Shown here: piece by piece, positions 27,467 to 39,734 of the stretch
Layout of the letters: each line of letters opens with the position of its first letter
Numbering within the stretch: the first letter of the stretch is position 1
Source of the DNA: Clostridia bacterium
Lineage (GTDB): Bacteria; Bacillota; Clostridia; TANB77; CAG-465
Length of the DNA: 64,000 nucleotides
Assembly (NCBI GenBank): GCA_017626395.1
Contig: JAGAIU010000042.1
Coordinates: 1-64,000 of the forward strand
Reading direction: 5' to 3'
The notes under the pieces: model-generated
What the model saw: the letters and a program-made list of their open reading frames with translations, nothing else
What the model was told of the DNA's origin: nothing
Databases searched by the model: none
Made by a program: the position numbers and the translations under genes

Positions 27467-30400
27467 ATGCAAGATATGGATAATTTTGATAGAATAAGTA
27501 TAGGTCTTGCTTCTCCAGAAAAGATCAGAGAATGGTCTAAAGGTGAAGTAAAAAAACCAGAAACTATCAATTATAGAACACTTAAACCAGAAAGAGACGG
27601 ACTATTTTGTGAAAAGATTTTTGGACCAACTAAAGATTGGGAATGTTACTGTGGTAAATATAAAAAAGTAAGATATAAAGGAATAATTTGTGATAGATGT
27701 GGCGTTGAAGTTACTAAGAAAAAAGTAAGACGTGAGAGAATGGGACATATTGAACTTGCATGTCCCGTATCACACATCTGGTTCTTCAAAGGTATTCCTG
27801 GAAGAATGAGTACAATTCTTGATATATCACCTAAAGCATTAGAAAAAGTTTTATATTATGCATCTTACATCGTTCTTGATGCTAAAGATACAGGATTTAA
27901 AGCTTGCGATATTTTAAGTGAAAAAGAATACAGAGAAGCACTAGAAAAATACGGACCAGATTCAATAAAAGTTGGAATGGGTGCAGAAGCTGTTAAAGAA
28001 CTTCTTTCAAAAATTGATCTTAAAAAATTAGAGAAAGAATTAAGAAAAGAATTAGAAAAAACAAACGGAGCAAAAAGACAAAAAATAATAAAAAGATTAG
28101 ATACAGTTGAAGCTTTCTTAAATTCTGGAAATAAACCAGAATGGATGATTCTTGAAGCTTTACCTGTTATCCCACCAGATTTAAGACCTATGGTTCAACT
28201 TGATGGTGGTAGATTCGCTACTTCTGATTTAAATGACTTATATAGAAGAGTTATTAATAGAAATAACAGATTAAAAAGACTATTAGAATTAGAAGCACCA
28301 GATATCATTGTAAGAAACGAAAAAAGAATGTTACAAGAAGCTGTAGATGCTTTAATAGATAATGGTAGACGTGGTAGACCTTTAACAGGTGCAGGTGGAA
28401 GAGCATTAAAATCTTTATCTGATATGTTAAAAGGAAAACAAGGTAGATTTAGACAAAACTTACTAGGTAAGAGAGTTGATTATTCTGGACGTTCAGTTAT
28501 CGTTGTTGGACCAGAATTAAAAATACATCAATGTGGTCTTCCTAGAGAGATGGCTCTAGAACTATTTAAACCTTTCGTTATGAAAGAATTAGTTGCAAGA
28601 GGAATTGCAAATAACATAAAAAATGCTAAAACTATAGTTGAAAGAACTAAAGTTGAAGTATGGGATGTATTAGAGGAAGTTATAAAAGACAGACCTGTAA
28701 TGCTTAACCGTGCTCCTACACTACATAGACTTGGTATTCAAGCATTTGAACCAGTTCTTGTTGAAGGTAGAGCAATCAAACTTCACCCATTAGTTTGTAC
28801 AGCATTCAACGCTGACTTCGACGGTGACCAAATGGCTGTTCACGTTCCATTATCACCAGAAGCTGTTGCAGAAGCAAAACTATTAATGCTTGCTTCAAAC
28901 AACTTATTAAAACTACAAGACGGTAAACCAGTTGCAGTACCTTCTCAAGATATGATTCTTGGAAGTTACTACTTAACAGTAGATGTTGATGGTGAACCAG
29001 GTGAAGGAAAAATATTTGCAAGTGAAGATGAAGCTTTAATGGCTTATGACCAAGGTGTAATTGGAATTCATGCTGCAATTAAAGTTAGAGTAACAAGAAA
29101 TGTTGATGGAGAAGAAGTAACAGGAATAATTGATGCTACTCCAGGTAGATTAATATTCAATAGCTTCATTCCTCAAGATTTAGGATTTGTTGATAGAACA
29201 GTTCCAGAAAATAAATTAAAACTAGAAATAGATTTCCCAATTAGAAAGAAAGAATTAGGAAATATTATAGACAAATGTATTTCAAAACATGGTATTTCAG
29301 ATACAGCTGTAGTACTAGATGATATTAAAGCTAACGGATACAAATACTCTACAAGAGCTGCTGTAACAGTTTCTGTAGCAGATATGGAAGTTCCTGCAGC
29401 TAAAGCTGGTATTCTTGCAGATGCTGAAGCTAAAGTTGAAGGAATACGTAAAAACTTCAAACGTGGTCTTATCACTGATGAAGAAAGATACAATGAAACA
29501 ATCAAAGTTTGGTCAAAAGCTACTGATGATATACAAGCTGCAGTTATGAGCAATCCAAACAAATTAAATCCAATTCAAATGATGGCTCATACTGGTGCCA
29601 GAGGTAACCCAACACAAATTAGACAGCTTACTGGTATCCGTGGACTTATGGCAGATACAGAAGGTAAAACAGTTGAAATACCTATCAAATCTTGCTTTAA
29701 AGATGGTCTAGATGTTCTAGAATTCTTTATTTCATCTCACGGTGCTAGAAAAGGTCTAGCAGATACAGCGTTAAGAACAGCTGACTCTGGTTACTTAACA
29801 AGAAGACTTGTTGACGTTAACCAAGATGTTATCGTTATGGAAGATGACTGTGGAACTCACGAAGGATTAATGGTTCAAACTATTAAAGAATCTGGAGAAC
29901 CTATCGAAAAACTTGAAGAAAGAATTGAAGGTAGATTCTTAGCTCAAGATATCTTTGATGAAAATGGAGATATCATAGTTCCAAACGGTACTTACGTAAC
30001 AGATAAAATTGCTAAAATTGTTGTTGATACTGGTATAGAATCAGTTAAAATAAGATCAGCTCTTACATGTGAATCTGTAAGAGGTGTATGTGCTAAATGT
30101 TATGGTAAAAACTTAGCAACCGGAGATCCAATCTCTGTTGGTGAAGCAATTGGTATCATAGCTGCACAATCTATCGGTGAACCTGGTACTCAGTTAACAA
30201 TGAGAACATTCCACTCTGGTGGTGTTGCCGGTGGAGATATCACTCAAGGTCTTCCTAGGGTTGAAGAATTATTCGAAGCTAGAAAACCTAAAGGTGTTGC
30301 TATGGTTTCTGAAATTGATGGTTTAGTATCAATTGGAGATCATGGAAATAACAAAGAAGTAACTGTTGTTAAAGACGATAAAACAGCTGAAAAATACTTA

Positions 30401-31075
30401 ATACCATATGGTGCAAGATTAACAGTTGTTGATGGACAAAATATACAAGCTGGTGATAGATTAACAGAAGGTTCTCTAGACCCACACGACATTATACGTA
30501 TTAAAGGCGAAGTTGCTGTTCAAAACTACTTAATTGAAGAAGTTCAAAAAGTATATAGAACACAAGGTGTTAACATTGATGATAAACACATTGAAATTGT
30601 TGCTCGTCAAATGTTAAGAAAAGTATATGTTGAAGATGCTGGAGATACAGATTTAATCGCTGCTTCTACAATAGATATGACTGAATTTAATAAAGCAAAT
30701 AAAGATGCTAAAGCAGAAGGCAAGAAACCTGCTACAGGAAGAAAAGTTCTACTTGGTATTACAAAAGTTGCATTATTAACAGATTCATTCTTATCTGCTG
30801 CATCATTCCAAGAAACAGCTAGAGTATTAACTGATGCTGCTATCAAAGGAAAAGTAGATAAACTACAAGGATTAAAAGAAAATGTTATCATTGGACGTTT
30901 AATTCCTGCTGGTACAGGTATTGTTAATGCAAACGATATTGAAATCGTTACAGAAGAACAATTAAATAAAGCTAATGAACCAGTTATAGATGCAGAAGTA
31001 TTAAAAAAATCTATTATAAGTGATATAGTAGACGATATTGTTGCTAAACCAACAGCTTCTGATATAGTTGAATAA
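27467..31075 (+). CDS. rpoC: RNA polymerase beta-prime subunit
   Basis: A 1202-residue beta-prime subunit. The N-terminal zinc site has Cys60, Cys62, Cys75 and Cys78. The active-site motif NADFDGDQ supplies Mg-binding Asp450, Asp452 and Asp454. The bridge and trigger regions contain [20 protein letters not shown] second zinc site is near [13 protein letters not shown]. It lies 26 bases after rpoB with ribosome site AAGGGGGA. A strong terminator follows, so rpoBC is a two-gene unit, unlinked in transcription from rpsL. Confidence 0.98.
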   Translation: MQDMDNFDRISIGLASPEKIREWSKGEVKKPETINYRTLKPERDGLFCEKIFGPTKDWECYCGKYKKVRYKGIICDRCGVEVTKKKVRRERMGHIELACPVSHIWFFKGIPGRMSTILDISPKALEKVLYYASYIVLDAKDTGFKACDILSEKEYREALEKYGPDSIKVGMGAEAVKELLSKIDLKKLEKELRKELEKTNGAKRQKIIKRLDTVEAFLNSGNKPEWMILEALPVIPPDLRPMVQLDGGRFATSDLNDLYRRVINRNNRLKRLLELEAPDIIVRNEKRMLQEAVDALIDNGRRGRPLTGAGGRALKSLSDMLKGKQGRFRQNLLGKRVDYSGRSVIVVGPELKIHQCGLPREMALELFKPFVMKELVARGIANNIKNAKTIVERTKVEVWDVLEEVIKDRPVMLNRAPTLHRLGIQAFEPVLVEGRAIKLHPLVCTAFNADFDGDQMAVHVPLSPEAVAEAKLLMLASNNLLKLQDGKPVAVPSQDMILGSYYLTVDVDGEPGEGKIFASEDEALMAYDQGVIGIHAAIKVRVTRNVDGEEVTGIIDATPGRLIFNSFIPQDLGFVDRTVPENKLKLEIDFPIRKKELGNIIDKCISKHGISDTAVVLDDIKANGYKYSTRAAVTVSVADMEVPAAKAGILADAEAKVEGIRKNFKRGLITDEERYNETIKVWSKATDDIQAAVMSNPNKLNPIQMMAHTGARGNPTQIRQLTGIRGLMADTEGKTVEIPIKSCFKDGLDVLEFFISSHGARKGLADTALRTADSGYLTRRLVDVNQDVIVMEDDCGTHEGLMVQTIKESGEPIEKLEERIEGRFLAQDIFDENGDIIVPNGTYVTDKIAKIVVDTGIESVKIRSALTCESVRGVCAKCYGKNLATGDPISVGEAIGIIAAQSIGEPGTQLTMRTFHSGGVAGGDITQGLPRVEELFEARKPKGVAMVSEIDGLVSIGDHGNNKEVTVVKDDKTAEKYLIPYGARLTVVDGQNIQAGDRLTEGSLDPHDIIRIKGEVAVQNYLIEEVQKVYRTQGVNIDDKHIEIVARQMLRKVYVEDAGDTDLIAASTIDMTEFNKANKDAKAEGKKPATGRKVLLGITKVALLTDSFLSAASFQETARVLTDAAIKGKVDKLQGLKENVIIGRLIPAGTGIVNANDIEIVTEEQLNKANEPVIDAEVLKKSIISDIVDDIVAKPTASDIVE

Positions 31076-31084
31076 AAAATTAAG

Positions 31085-31118
31085 ATAGATACATAGCGAT
31101 ATGTATCTATTTTTTTTT
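31085..31118 (+). terminator. rpoBC terminator
   Basis: ATAGATACATA pairs perfectly with TATGTATCTAT around GCGA, followed by nine T residues. Confidence 0.95.
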
Positions 31119-31124
31119 GCTATA

Positions 31125-31153
31125 TTGAAAAAATAATATATTTATAATAAAAT
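31125..31153 (+). promoter_or_regulatory. Promoter of the transglutaminase-like gene
   Basis: TTGAAA (31125-31130), 17-base spacer, TAAAAT (31148-31153). Confidence 0.55.
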
Positions 31154-31182
31154 AATATTATTAAAATAGAGAGGAAATATTG

Positions 31183-32376
31183 ATGAGAAAGACTATAAAA
31201 GCATATTGTAATTTTTTTGTAATGATAATTTCTGTAATATTAGTGATATATGTAGCTTTTTTTACTGATATACCAACAAAAACAGGAAATATAATTAGGC
31301 TAAAAATAGAAGAAACTCGTGATGTACATGAAACATATAGTAAAGATTTTTATATTAATGATTTAGGAATTAGTATGAATACTTATTACTATGATAGGTT
31401 AAATGATGAACAGAAAAAGATATATTCTGCTATCGCTAATTCGGTAAAAACTTTTAAAAATGAATTTGCAATAAGAGACTATGTTGCAGGAGATAAAGAT
31501 GTGTTTGCAACTGAAGTTTCAATTGCAATAGAAGCATTTATTAACGATCACCCAGAAGTGTTCTATCTTCAATCTCAATATTCGTCTTACGTAGTTTCAA
31601 ATTTTGAAGGAAATATTGGATATGTTAAGCTTAACTATACTGAGGAAGATACAAATGTAATAAATCAAAAAATTGAATTGATGAAAGAAAAAATTCAAGA
31701 ATATCTTAAAGAAGTAGAAGGAATGAGTGACTATGAAAAGGAAGTGGCTATTCATGATAAACTTGCTTATACTGTTACTTATTCAGATTTAGTTGAGCTG
31801 CCAAGAAAATATCATACGGTAGAGGGAACTTTACTTGAAGGAATTGGTGTTTGTGATGGATTTACTAAATCTCTACAACTAATATATGATGCAGTAGGTA
31901 TAGACAGTATAATAGTTCTAGGCACTTTAGATAATAATCCTCACGCTTGGAATTTGGTGAAGTTAGATAATGAATGGTACAACGTAGATATAACTTCATC
32001 AAGATCAATATATGGAGAAACTGGAATAATAAATCATGCATATTTTAATTTAACTACAGAAAAAATGAAAAGAGTTGCTACTTTTGATAATGAAGATATA
32101 ATTCCAGAAGCTAATTCTACAAAATATGATTATTATGAACATAATGGATATATATTAGATGAGACACAAGATATATATGACCAATTAAATAGTGTATATC
32201 AAAATTTTAAAGATAAAGAATATATGGAATTTTACTTTAAAGGTAATGTGTCAGATAATATTTCAACTATGCTTAGAGCTTTAAGAAATATAGATACTAG
32301 TTTTTTAGATGGCACAAAAATGTATTATTATAACATAGAAAATGCCATAATAATACCAAAAAATAAGTTGAATTAA
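31183..32376 (+). CDS. Membrane-anchored transglutaminase-like protein
   Basis: A 397-residue protein with an N-terminal membrane anchor (about 8-30) and an extracytoplasmic transglutaminase-like domain. The Cys/His/Asp triad is visible: Cys224 in GVCDGF, His254 in PHAWN and Asp269 in NVDIT. The ATG at 31183 is preferred to the TTG directly before it (GAGAGGAAA upstream). Related proteins act as cysteine proteases or cross-linking enzymes at the cell surface; the substrate is unknown. It lies between rpoC and a VWA-domain gene, with which it may act. Confidence 0.85.
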   Translation: MRKTIKAYCNFFVMIISVILVIYVAFFTDIPTKTGNIIRLKIEETRDVHETYSKDFYINDLGISMNTYYYDRLNDEQKKIYSAIANSVKTFKNEFAIRDYVAGDKDVFATEVSIAIEAFINDHPEVFYLQSQYSSYVVSNFEGNIGYVKLNYTEEDTNVINQKIELMKEKIQEYLKEVEGMSDYEKEVAIHDKLAYTVTYSDLVELPRKYHTVEGTLLEGIGVCDGFTKSLQLIYDAVGIDSIIVLGTLDNNPHAWNLVKLDNEWYNVDITSSRSIYGETGIINHAYFNLTTEKMKRVATFDNEDIIPEANSTKYDYYEHNGYILDETQDIYDQLNSVYQNFKDKEYMEFYFKGNVSDNISTMLRALRNIDTSFLDGTKMYYYNIENAIIIPKNKLN

Positions 32377-32430
32377 TTTTTTATATAATATATAATAATT
32401 ATGTATATAAAACTAAGGAGAAATGGGTAT

Positions 32431-34941
32431 ATGAATAATTTTAAAGAAACTTTATTAGATTTTAGAGATGATACTTTGGATTTTATTGACGAGCATAGAT
32501 TGCCGATTATTATAATAAGTATTTTGCTTGTTATTTTAATTGTTGGTGGAATAATTTTAAAAGTAGTGTTATCACCTGTAAAGGTTGTAATATCTAATGC
32601 TAATACTGAAATGGGAAATATAATAGGTACGAAAGCTAAAACATTAGAATTTACTGCTGTAGCAAAGAAAAATAGCAAAGTTTTAGAAGCAGCATTTGAG
32701 TGGGAAGTTTCAGGCGGAAAAATCCAATTAAATGAAGACGGTTCTGTAATTTGGGAGCTACCAGTAGATGAGGGAACTTACACAATAACTGCTAAATCAG
32801 GAGAGTATGTAGGCTCTAAAAATATAACAGTAATAGGAAATGAATTATCAGGGTTATATAAAAATGCAAATTATCAAATTTTAGTGCAAGATACAGATGG
32901 TGATGGGCTTCCAGACTTATACGAGGGATCAACAAGTAGAACAAGTCAAACAAGTGTTGATACAGATAACGATGGGTTATACGATGGAGATGAAATAATA
33001 ATGGGACTTGATCCTTTAACAGCAGATAGTAAAGGAGATGGCCTAAAAGATGGAGAAAGAAAACTAGAGTATACATTTACATCAGATAATATATCAATGG
33101 AAATGGTAGGTAAAGGAAACTTTACTCAAACATCTGTAGATATATATCCAACAGAAACATTAGATAATGTTAGTTCGGTTATAGAAGGAGTATATTCTTT
33201 TTATACAGAAGTTGCCTTAGATAGTGCGGAAATTACAATAAAATATAATCCAGATATTGTCGCTAAAAAAGGTGCTAATGAAGATAATTTAGCTGTTTAT
33301 GAATTAAATGAAGAAGAAAACTCATTTAAAAAATTAAAATCTACAATTGATGCAAGTAATAATATAGTTACTTTTAATCCAGAAAATAGTACTTTAGGCA
33401 AGTATTTTATAGCGGATTCTTCAGTTTTAACATCAAACTTGGCTACAGAACTTGTATTTGTAATAGATAACTCTGGTTCGATGTATTCTAAAGCTGAATT
33501 CGGTAATAGTGAAGAAAACGATCCGGAATTTAAAAGAGTAGATGCAGTGAATGCATTGGTAGATAAACTACAAGGAAATTATAGATTTGGTGTTGGAAAA
33601 TTTACATTTGAATATAAAGATTTAGTAACTCTATCTTCGGATAAAACAACTATAAAAAATAGAACTTCAAGTATAAAAACAGATCCAGAAAACTTCTCAG
33701 GAACATATATTGGTGCTGGCTTAGAAGGTGGCTTAAAGCAATTTAGCAATGAAAATAATCAAAATAGAAGATATATAATACTTCTAAGTGATGGTAAAGA
33801 CGATACTGGTGGAAAGGAATATAATAATGGATTAGTAGAAGAGCAAATTCTTGTTGCAAAAAATAAAGGTGTAAAAGTTTACACGGTTGGACTAGGAAAA
33901 TCTATTGATGAGTCTAATTTAAGAAATATAGCAGAGCAAACTAAAGGAAAATATTACTTCGCAGCTACTGCTGAAGATTTAAATGAAGTTTTTGAAAAAA
34001 TAGCTGCTGATTTAAATTACAATTTATATGATTCAAATAATGATGATATAGATGATACAGTAATTATTGCAGACTCTGGATTTGTAGTAAGAAGAAATGG
34101 ATTTGCCTTCTCTAACTTTTCAAATAGCCAAGTACCATATGGTTATGGTTACGGTATGGTATTATATGCTAAATTGTTCTATGAGAACAATTTACCAGGT
34201 TCTTTAAGTGCTAAAACAATAACAACAAATGAAGGGGTAACAGTAACGGCTCCGGATGCTGATACAAAAAGTATAAGTAGTAATACCACAACAGCATTAG
34301 CTACATATATGCCTAAAACTTTAAGTCTTTTAGCGGAATTACCAGAAAACTTCTGGTCATCTTCTACAACGGGTAGTACATTAGCAATAAATTCTGGATA
34401 TAAGAATTCTTTAAAATCATTAGGATTTTCAATTTATACTGCTGAAACTAGTGACGAAAATGCGGGATTTAAAAAATATGAATCTATCCAATTTAACATT
34501 GATCAGTTCTTAACAGGAGAAGATGTTGCTACAACAATAGATGGTGCTGACATAGAAATGTTAAGAACATTAGCTAGATTAGATATAACTAAATATAGAG
34601 ATGACAAATTTAACTTCTTTGACAATAATGATACAGCATTTAATAATTTAAAAACAGAATTATTAGCTGGAAGAACAGTTATGTTAAGATTAAATGATGA
34701 CTATACAGTACTTGCTACTAAGTTGTTAGCAGATTCAAAAAATATGAATAAATATAAAATAGAAGTATACGATCCAAACTATGCTGGAATTCCAAAATAC
34801 ATAGAAGTGGAAAGAAATAGATATTCAGATATAACTGAAATTTCTAAACTAATAATAGACAAATATGAATATAAATTCAAATATCAAGGCACAGATGTTG
34901 GTGTTTGTATAAGTATTCCAAATGTTGAAGAAAAACTATAA
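32431..34941 (+). CDS. Membrane-anchored VWA-domain protein with calcium-type repeats
   Basis: An 836-residue surface protein. A cytoplasmic N-terminus is followed by a membrane helix (about 26-50) and an Ig-like stretch. Next come Asp-rich thrombospondin-type-3-like repeats (DTDGDGLPD, DTDNDGLYDGDE) expected to bind calcium. A von Willebrand A domain follows, with MIDAS motif VIDNSGSM and LLSDGKDD. A C-terminal domain of about 150 residues is unidentified; a degenerate papain-like fold is conceivable, but no catalytic Cys/His pair is seen. The ATG at 32431 has AAGGAG ten bases upstream. Likely an adhesion or surface-scaffold protein. Confidence 0.85.
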   Translation: MNNFKETLLDFRDDTLDFIDEHRLPIIIISILLVILIVGGIILKVVLSPVKVVISNANTEMGNIIGTKAKTLEFTAVAKKNSKVLEAAFEWEVSGGKIQLNEDGSVIWELPVDEGTYTITAKSGEYVGSKNITVIGNELSGLYKNANYQILVQDTDGDGLPDLYEGSTSRTSQTSVDTDNDGLYDGDEIIMGLDPLTADSKGDGLKDGERKLEYTFTSDNISMEMVGKGNFTQTSVDIYPTETLDNVSSVIEGVYSFYTEVALDSAEITIKYNPDIVAKKGANEDNLAVYELNEEENSFKKLKSTIDASNNIVTFNPENSTLGKYFIADSSVLTSNLATELVFVIDNSGSMYSKAEFGNSEENDPEFKRVDAVNALVDKLQGNYRFGVGKFTFEYKDLVTLSSDKTTIKNRTSSIKTDPENFSGTYIGAGLEGGLKQFSNENNQNRRYIILLSDGKDDTGGKEYNNGLVEEQILVAKNKGVKVYTVGLGKSIDESNLRNIAEQTKGKYYFAATAEDLNEVFEKIAADLNYNLYDSNNDDIDDTVIIADSGFVVRRNGFAFSNFSNSQVPYGYGYGMVLYAKLFYENNLPGSLSAKTITTNEGVTVTAPDADTKSISSNTTTALATYMPKTLSLLAELPENFWSSSTTGSTLAINSGYKNSLKSLGFSIYTAETSDENAGFKKYESIQFNIDQFLTGEDVATTIDGADIEMLRTLARLDITKYRDDKFNFFDNNDTAFNNLKTELLAGRTVMLRLNDDYTVLATKLLADSKNMNKYKIEVYDPNYAGIPKYIEVERNRYSDITEISKLIIDKYEYKFKYQGTDVGVCISIPNVEEKL

Positions 34942-34951
34942 AAAGCAAAGT

Positions 34952-34985
34952 GACCTTTTAAGTATATCTTAGGAGGTCTTTTTTT
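34952..34985 (+). terminator. Terminator after the VWA gene
   Basis: GACCTTTTAAG pairs with CTTAGGAGGTC (two G-U pairs), followed by seven T residues. Confidence 0.9.
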
Positions 34986-35018
34986 ATCAAAAAAGTTATG
35001 TAACATTTTTATAAATTA

Positions 35019-35047
35019 TTGACTTTTATTATCAATTTTAGTATAAT
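35019..35047 (+). promoter_or_regulatory. Promoter of the rpsL-rpsG-fusA-tuf operon
   Basis: TTGACT (35019-35024), 17-base spacer, TATAAT (35042-35047), 56 bases before rpsL. Confidence 0.88.
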
Positions 35048-35102
35048 ATTAGACGTATTAATGTAACTAATACAACATAGAAAGAAAGAGGGGTGAATTT
35101 AA

Positions 35103-35519
35103 GTGCCTACATTTAACCAATTAGTTAGAAAAGGAAGAGAGAACAAAACAACTAAATCAAAATCTCCTGCTTTACAAAGAGGATACAACTCAAGAAAAAA
35201 AGCTAGTACTAATCAATCTTCTCCACAAAAGAGAGGTGTTTGTACAGTTGTTAAAACTCAAACTCCAAAAAAACCAAACTCTGCTTTAAGAAAAGTAGCC
35301 AGAGTAAGACTAACAAACACAATGGAAGTAACAGCTTACATTCCAGGTATTGGTCACAACCTACAAGAACACAGTGTTGTTTTAATTAGAGGTGGAAGAG
35401 TAAAAGACCTACCAGGTGTACGTTATCACATTGTTAGAGGTGTACTTGATACTGCAGGTGTTGCAAACAGAGTACAAGCCAAATCAAAATATGGTGCAAA
35501 AAGAGCAAAGAAAAAATAA
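35103..35519 (+). CDS. rpsL: 30S ribosomal protein S12
   Basis: A 138-residue S12, part of the decoding centre. Conserved [11 protein letters not shown] and [13 protein letters not shown] loops are wild-type at the streptomycin-linked Lys positions. It starts with GTG (MPTFNQLVR is the family N-terminus) after GAGGGGTG. First gene of the streptomycin operon. In many bacteria rpsL follows rpoC directly; here two envelope genes intervene. Confidence 0.98.
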   Translation: MPTFNQLVRKGRENKTTKSKSPALQRGYNSRKKASTNQSSPQKRGVCTVVKTQTPKKPNSALRKVARVRLTNTMEVTAYIPGIGHNLQEHSVVLIRGGRVKDLPGVRYHIVRGVLDTAGVANRVQAKSKYGAKRAKKK

Positions 35520-35585
35520 TAATTAAGTTAGGCGCTTAAGTTTAAGATATTAAACCGAGCACTTACAAGAATTAAAAATTTTTGA

Positions 35586-36107
<522 letters not shown>

Positions 36108-36140
36108 TATTATAATTAATGGAAGGGAGGCTAATTTTTC

Positions 36141-38225
36141 ATGGCTGGAAGAGAATATCCTCTTGAGAGGACAAGAAATATCGGTATCATGGCTCACATC
36201 GATGCTGGTAAAACAACAACTACTGAAAGAATACTATTTTATACTGGTAAAACACATAAAATAGGTGAAACTCATGACGGTGCAGCAACAATGGACTGGA
36301 TGGCTCAAGAACAAGAAAGAGGTATCACAATTACATCTGCTGCTACTACATGTTTCTGGAATAACAATAGAATAAATATCATTGACACTCCAGGACACGT
36401 TGACTTCACAATTGAAGTTGAAAGATCTCTAAGAGTTTTAGATGGTTCTGTAACTGTACTTTGTGCAAAAGGTGGAGTTCAACCACAATCTGAAACAGTT
36501 TGGAGACAAGCAAACAAATATAGTGTACCAAGAATGGTATACGTTAACAAAATGGACATAACAGGTGCTGATTTCTACAATTGCGTAAGACAATTAAGAG
36601 ATAGATTAAAAGCAAATGCTGTTCCAATCGCACTTCCAATTGGAAAAGAAGATGATTTCAAAGGAATCGTTGATTTAGTAAAAATGGAAGCATTAGTTCA
36701 CTATGATGATTTAGGAAAAGACGTTAGACACGAAGCTATTCCTGAAGATATGGTTGAACTTGCAGAAAAATATAGAACTGAACTATTAGAACACGTTGCT
36801 GAAACAGACGACGAACTAATGGAAAAATATTTAATGGGTGAAGAATTCACTGTTGAAGAAATCAAAGCAGCTATAAGAAAATCTACAATAGCTAACACTA
36901 TGGTTCCTGTAACATGCGGAAGTTCATACAAGAACAAAGGTGTTCAAGAATTACTAGATGATATAGTTGACTACATGCCAGCTCCAACTGATATACCAGA
37001 TATCAAAGGTGTATTAGAAGATGGAACAGAAGCTGAAAGAAAATCTTCTGATGAAGAACCATTCGCAGCTTTAGCATTCAAAATTATGACTGATCCATAT
37101 GTTGGTAAATTAACATTCTTCAGAGTTTATTCTGGAACATTAGAAAAAGGTTCATATGTTTTAAATGCAAACAAAGATAAAAAAGAAAGAATAGGAAGAC
37201 TTATTCAAATGCATGCTAACGCAAGACAAGATATAGATAAAGTTTACGCTGGAGATATAGCTTGTGCTGTTGGTTTAAAAGATGTTGTAACAGGAGATTC
37301 AATCTGTGATGAAAATCACCCAATTATACTTGAATCTATTGAGTTCCCAGAACCAGTTATCGATATCTCAATCGAACCAAAAACTAAAGCAGACCAAGAA
37401 AAAATGGCAGTTGCTTTACAAAAACTTGCAGAAGAAGATCCTTCTTTCAAAACATATACAAACCAAGAAACTGGTCAAACAATTATTGCTGGTATGGGAG
37501 AACTACACCTAGATATCATTGTTGACAGATTAAAAAGAGAATTCCACGTTGATGCTAATGTTGGTAAACCTCAAGTTGCTTACAAAGAAACAATTAAAAA
37601 ACCTGTAAGAGTTGAAGGTAAATTCATTAGACAATCAGGTGGTAAAGGTCAATATGGTCATGTATGGCTAGAAGTTGAACCTAACGAACAAGGTAAAGGA
37701 TATGCATTCGAATCTAAAATCGTTGGTGGTGTTGTTCCTAAAGAATACGTTAAACCAGTTGATGAAGGTGTTCAAGATGCAATGAAAGCTGGTATACTAG
37801 CTGGATATCCTGTTGTTGACGTTAAAGTTGCTTTAGTAGATGGATCATACCACGAAGTTGACTCATCTGAAGCAGCATTCCACATTGCTGGATCTATGGC
37901 GTTCAAAGAAGCTTGCCGTCAAGGTGGAGCTATGTTACTTGAACCTATAATGAAAGTTGATATAACTGTTCCTGAAGAATACATGGGAGACGTTATAGGA
38001 GACGTAAATGCTAGACGTGGAAGAATGGAAGGAATGGATACAGATCAAGGAACTACAACAATCCACTCTTACATTCCACTTTCTGAAATGTTTGGATACG
38101 CTACTGATTTAAGATCTAAAACTCAAGGTAGAGGTGTTTACTCTATGGAACCATCTCACTATGAAGAAGTACCTAAATCAGTACTTGAAACTATAGTTGC
38201 ACAAAGAACTAGAAAAGAAGACTAG
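36141..38225 (+). CDS. fusA: Elongation factor G
   Basis: A 694-residue GTPase that drives ribosomal translocation. G1 is [10 protein letters not shown]3 is DTPGHVDF and G4 is NKMD. Domains II-V follow with family landmarks such as [12 protein letters not shown]. Normal length. It begins 33 bases after rpsG with ribosome site GGAAGGGAGG. Confidence 0.98.
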   Translation: MAGREYPLERTRNIGIMAHIDAGKTTTTERILFYTGKTHKIGETHDGAATMDWMAQEQERGITITSAATTCFWNNNRINIIDTPGHVDFTIEVERSLRVLDGSVTVLCAKGGVQPQSETVWRQANKYSVPRMVYVNKMDITGADFYNCVRQLRDRLKANAVPIALPIGKEDDFKGIVDLVKMEALVHYDDLGKDVRHEAIPEDMVELAEKYRTELLEHVAETDDELMEKYLMGEEFTVEEIKAAIRKSTIANTMVPVTCGSSYKNKGVQELLDDIVDYMPAPTDIPDIKGVLEDGTEAERKSSDEEPFAALAFKIMTDPYVGKLTFFRVYSGTLEKGSYVLNANKDKKERIGRLIQMHANARQDIDKVYAGDIACAVGLKDVVTGDSICDENHPIILESIEFPEPVIDISIEPKTKADQEKMAVALQKLAEEDPSFKTYTNQETGQTIIAGMGELHLDIIVDRLKREFHVDANVGKPQVAYKETIKKPVRVEGKFIRQSGGKGQYGHVWLEVEPNEQGKGYAFESKIVGGVVPKEYVKPVDEGVQDAMKAGILAGYPVVDVKVALVDGSYHEVDSSEAAFHIAGSMAFKEACRQGGAMLLEPIMKVDITVPEEYMGDVIGDVNARRGRMEGMDTDQGTTTIHSYIPLSEMFGYATDLRSKTQGRGVYSMEPSHYEEVPKSVLETIVAQRTRKED

Positions 38226-38251
38226 TGCAATTTCACAAAAAATGTTAATTA

Positions 38252-38283
38252 CGCTTTTCCTATTGCAAAAATAGGAAAAGTGT
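38252..38283 (+). promoter_or_regulatory. Hairpin between fusA and tuf
   Basis: CGCTTTTCCTAT pairs with ATAGGAAAAGTG around TGCAAAA, a 12-bp stem with G-U closure. No T tract follows, so it is not a standard terminator; an mRNA-processing or stabilising element, or an S7/EF-Tu control site, is possible. Confidence 0.5.
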
Positions 38284-38351
38284 AGTAAAATAACTATAAT
38301 TGATGCACTATGCGTGCACATTAGTTGAAAAATTTAAGGAGGAATATTAAA

Positions 38352-39554
38352 ATGGCAAAAGCTAAGTTTGAAAGAACTAAACCACACGTTAACATTGGAA
38401 CAATCGGACATGTTGACCACGGTAAAACTACTTTAACAGCTGCAATCACTAAATTTTGTAGCTTAACAGGTGGAGCAGAATTCAGAGCTTACGATCAAAT
38501 CGATGGAGCTCCAGAAGAAAGACAAAGAGGTATCACTATCTCTACAGCTCACGTTGAATACGAAACAGAAAACAGACACTATGCACACGTTGACTGCCCA
38601 GGACACGCTGACTATGTTAAAAACATGATCACAGGTGCTGCACAAATGGATGGTGCTATACTTGTTGTTTCTGCTGCTGATGGCCCTATGCCACAAACAA
38701 GAGAACACATCTTATTATCTAGACAAGTAGGTGTTCCTTACATCGTAGTATTCATGAACAAATGTGATATGGTAGACGATCCTGAACTATTAGAATTAGT
38801 TGAAATGGATATCAGAGATTTATTATCTAAATATGATTTCCCAGGAGACACTACTCCAATAATCAAAGGATCTGCATTAAAAGTATTAGAATCTACATCT
38901 ACAGATCCAAATGCACCAGAATATGCTTGCATGAAAGAATTATTAGATACAATAGATTCTTATATTCCAAATCCAGAAAGAGATTCAGATAAACCTTTCT
39001 TAATGCCAGTTGAAGACGTATTCACTATCACAGGTAGAGGAACAGTTGCAACAGGAAGAATTGAAAGAGGATCTTTAAAAGTTGGTGAAGAAGTTGAAAT
39101 CGTTGGATTATCTGACGAAAAGAGAAAAACAGTTGTAACTGGTATCGAAATGTTCAGAAAATCATTAGATACTGCTGAAGCTGGAGACAACGCTGGTGTA
39201 CTTCTAAGAGGTATTCAAAGAAGTGAAATTGAAAGAGGTCAAGTTATCTCTAAACCAGGTTCAATCCACCCACACACTGAATTCTCAGCTGAAGTTTATA
39301 TCCTAACTAAAGAAGAAGGTGGAAGACATACTCCATTCTTTAACGGATACAGACCACAATTCTACTTCAGAACAACTGACGTTACTGGTGTTATTGAATT
39401 ACCAGCAGGTACAGAAATGGTAATGCCTGGAGATAACGTAACTATGGAAATCAAACTTATCACTCCAATAGCTATCGAAAAAGGATTAAAATTCGCTATT
39501 CGTGAAGGTGGTAAAACAGTTGGTGCTGGTTCAGTTGCTGACATCAGAGCTTAA
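38352..39554 (+). CDS. tuf: Elongation factor Tu
   Basis: A 400-residue EF-Tu that delivers aminoacyl-tRNA. G1 is GHVDHGKT, G3 is DCPGHADY and G4 is NKCD. The ATG at 38352 has AAGGAGGA upstream and gives [14 protein letters not shown], the family N-terminus. It is the last gene of the operon; a terminator follows. The S10 ribosomal-protein operon, the usual next neighbour, is absent. Confidence 0.98.
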   Translation: MAKAKFERTKPHVNIGTIGHVDHGKTTLTAAITKFCSLTGGAEFRAYDQIDGAPEERQRGITISTAHVEYETENRHYAHVDCPGHADYVKNMITGAAQMDGAILVVSAADGPMPQTREHILLSRQVGVPYIVVFMNKCDMVDDPELLELVEMDIRDLLSKYDFPGDTTPIIKGSALKVLESTSTDPNAPEYACMKELLDTIDSYIPNPERDSDKPFLMPVEDVFTITGRGTVATGRIERGSLKVGEEVEIVGLSDEKRKTVVTGIEMFRKSLDTAEAGDNAGVLLRGIQRSEIERGQVISKPGSIHPHTEFSAEVYILTKEEGGRHTPFFNGYRPQFYFRTTDVTGVIELPAGTEMVMPGDNVTMEIKLITPIAIEKGLKFAIREGGKTVGAGSVADIRA

Positions 39555-39571
39555 TTTAATTAAGATATATA

Positions 39572-39600
39572 AAAGATAGGATTTCTCCTATCTTTTTTTT
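39572..39600 (+). terminator. Terminator after tuf
   Basis: AAAGATAGGA pairs perfectly with TCCTATCTTT around TTTC, followed by T residues. Confidence 0.95.
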
Positions 39601-39632
39601 ATGCCTTTTTATTAAAAAACATATAAATTTCC

Positions 39633-39661
39633 TTGACAATATTAAATAAATATTAGATAAT
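39633..39661 (+). promoter_or_regulatory. Promoter of acpP
   Basis: TTGACA (39633-39638), 17-base spacer, GATAAT (39656-39661). Confidence 0.82.
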
Positions 39662-39734
39662 AAAGTTATGTTTAGAATATTTTTGTTTAGATATTCATAT
39701 AAAGTTTAAAAGAGATCTCGAGGAGGTGTAAAAG

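Noticed and set aside
34500-34941. C39-type or papain-like peptidase domain at the C-terminus of the VWA protein
   Set aside because: The strand pattern around VMLRLNDDY and YDPNY is suggestive, but no catalytic Cys or His was seen in the right places.
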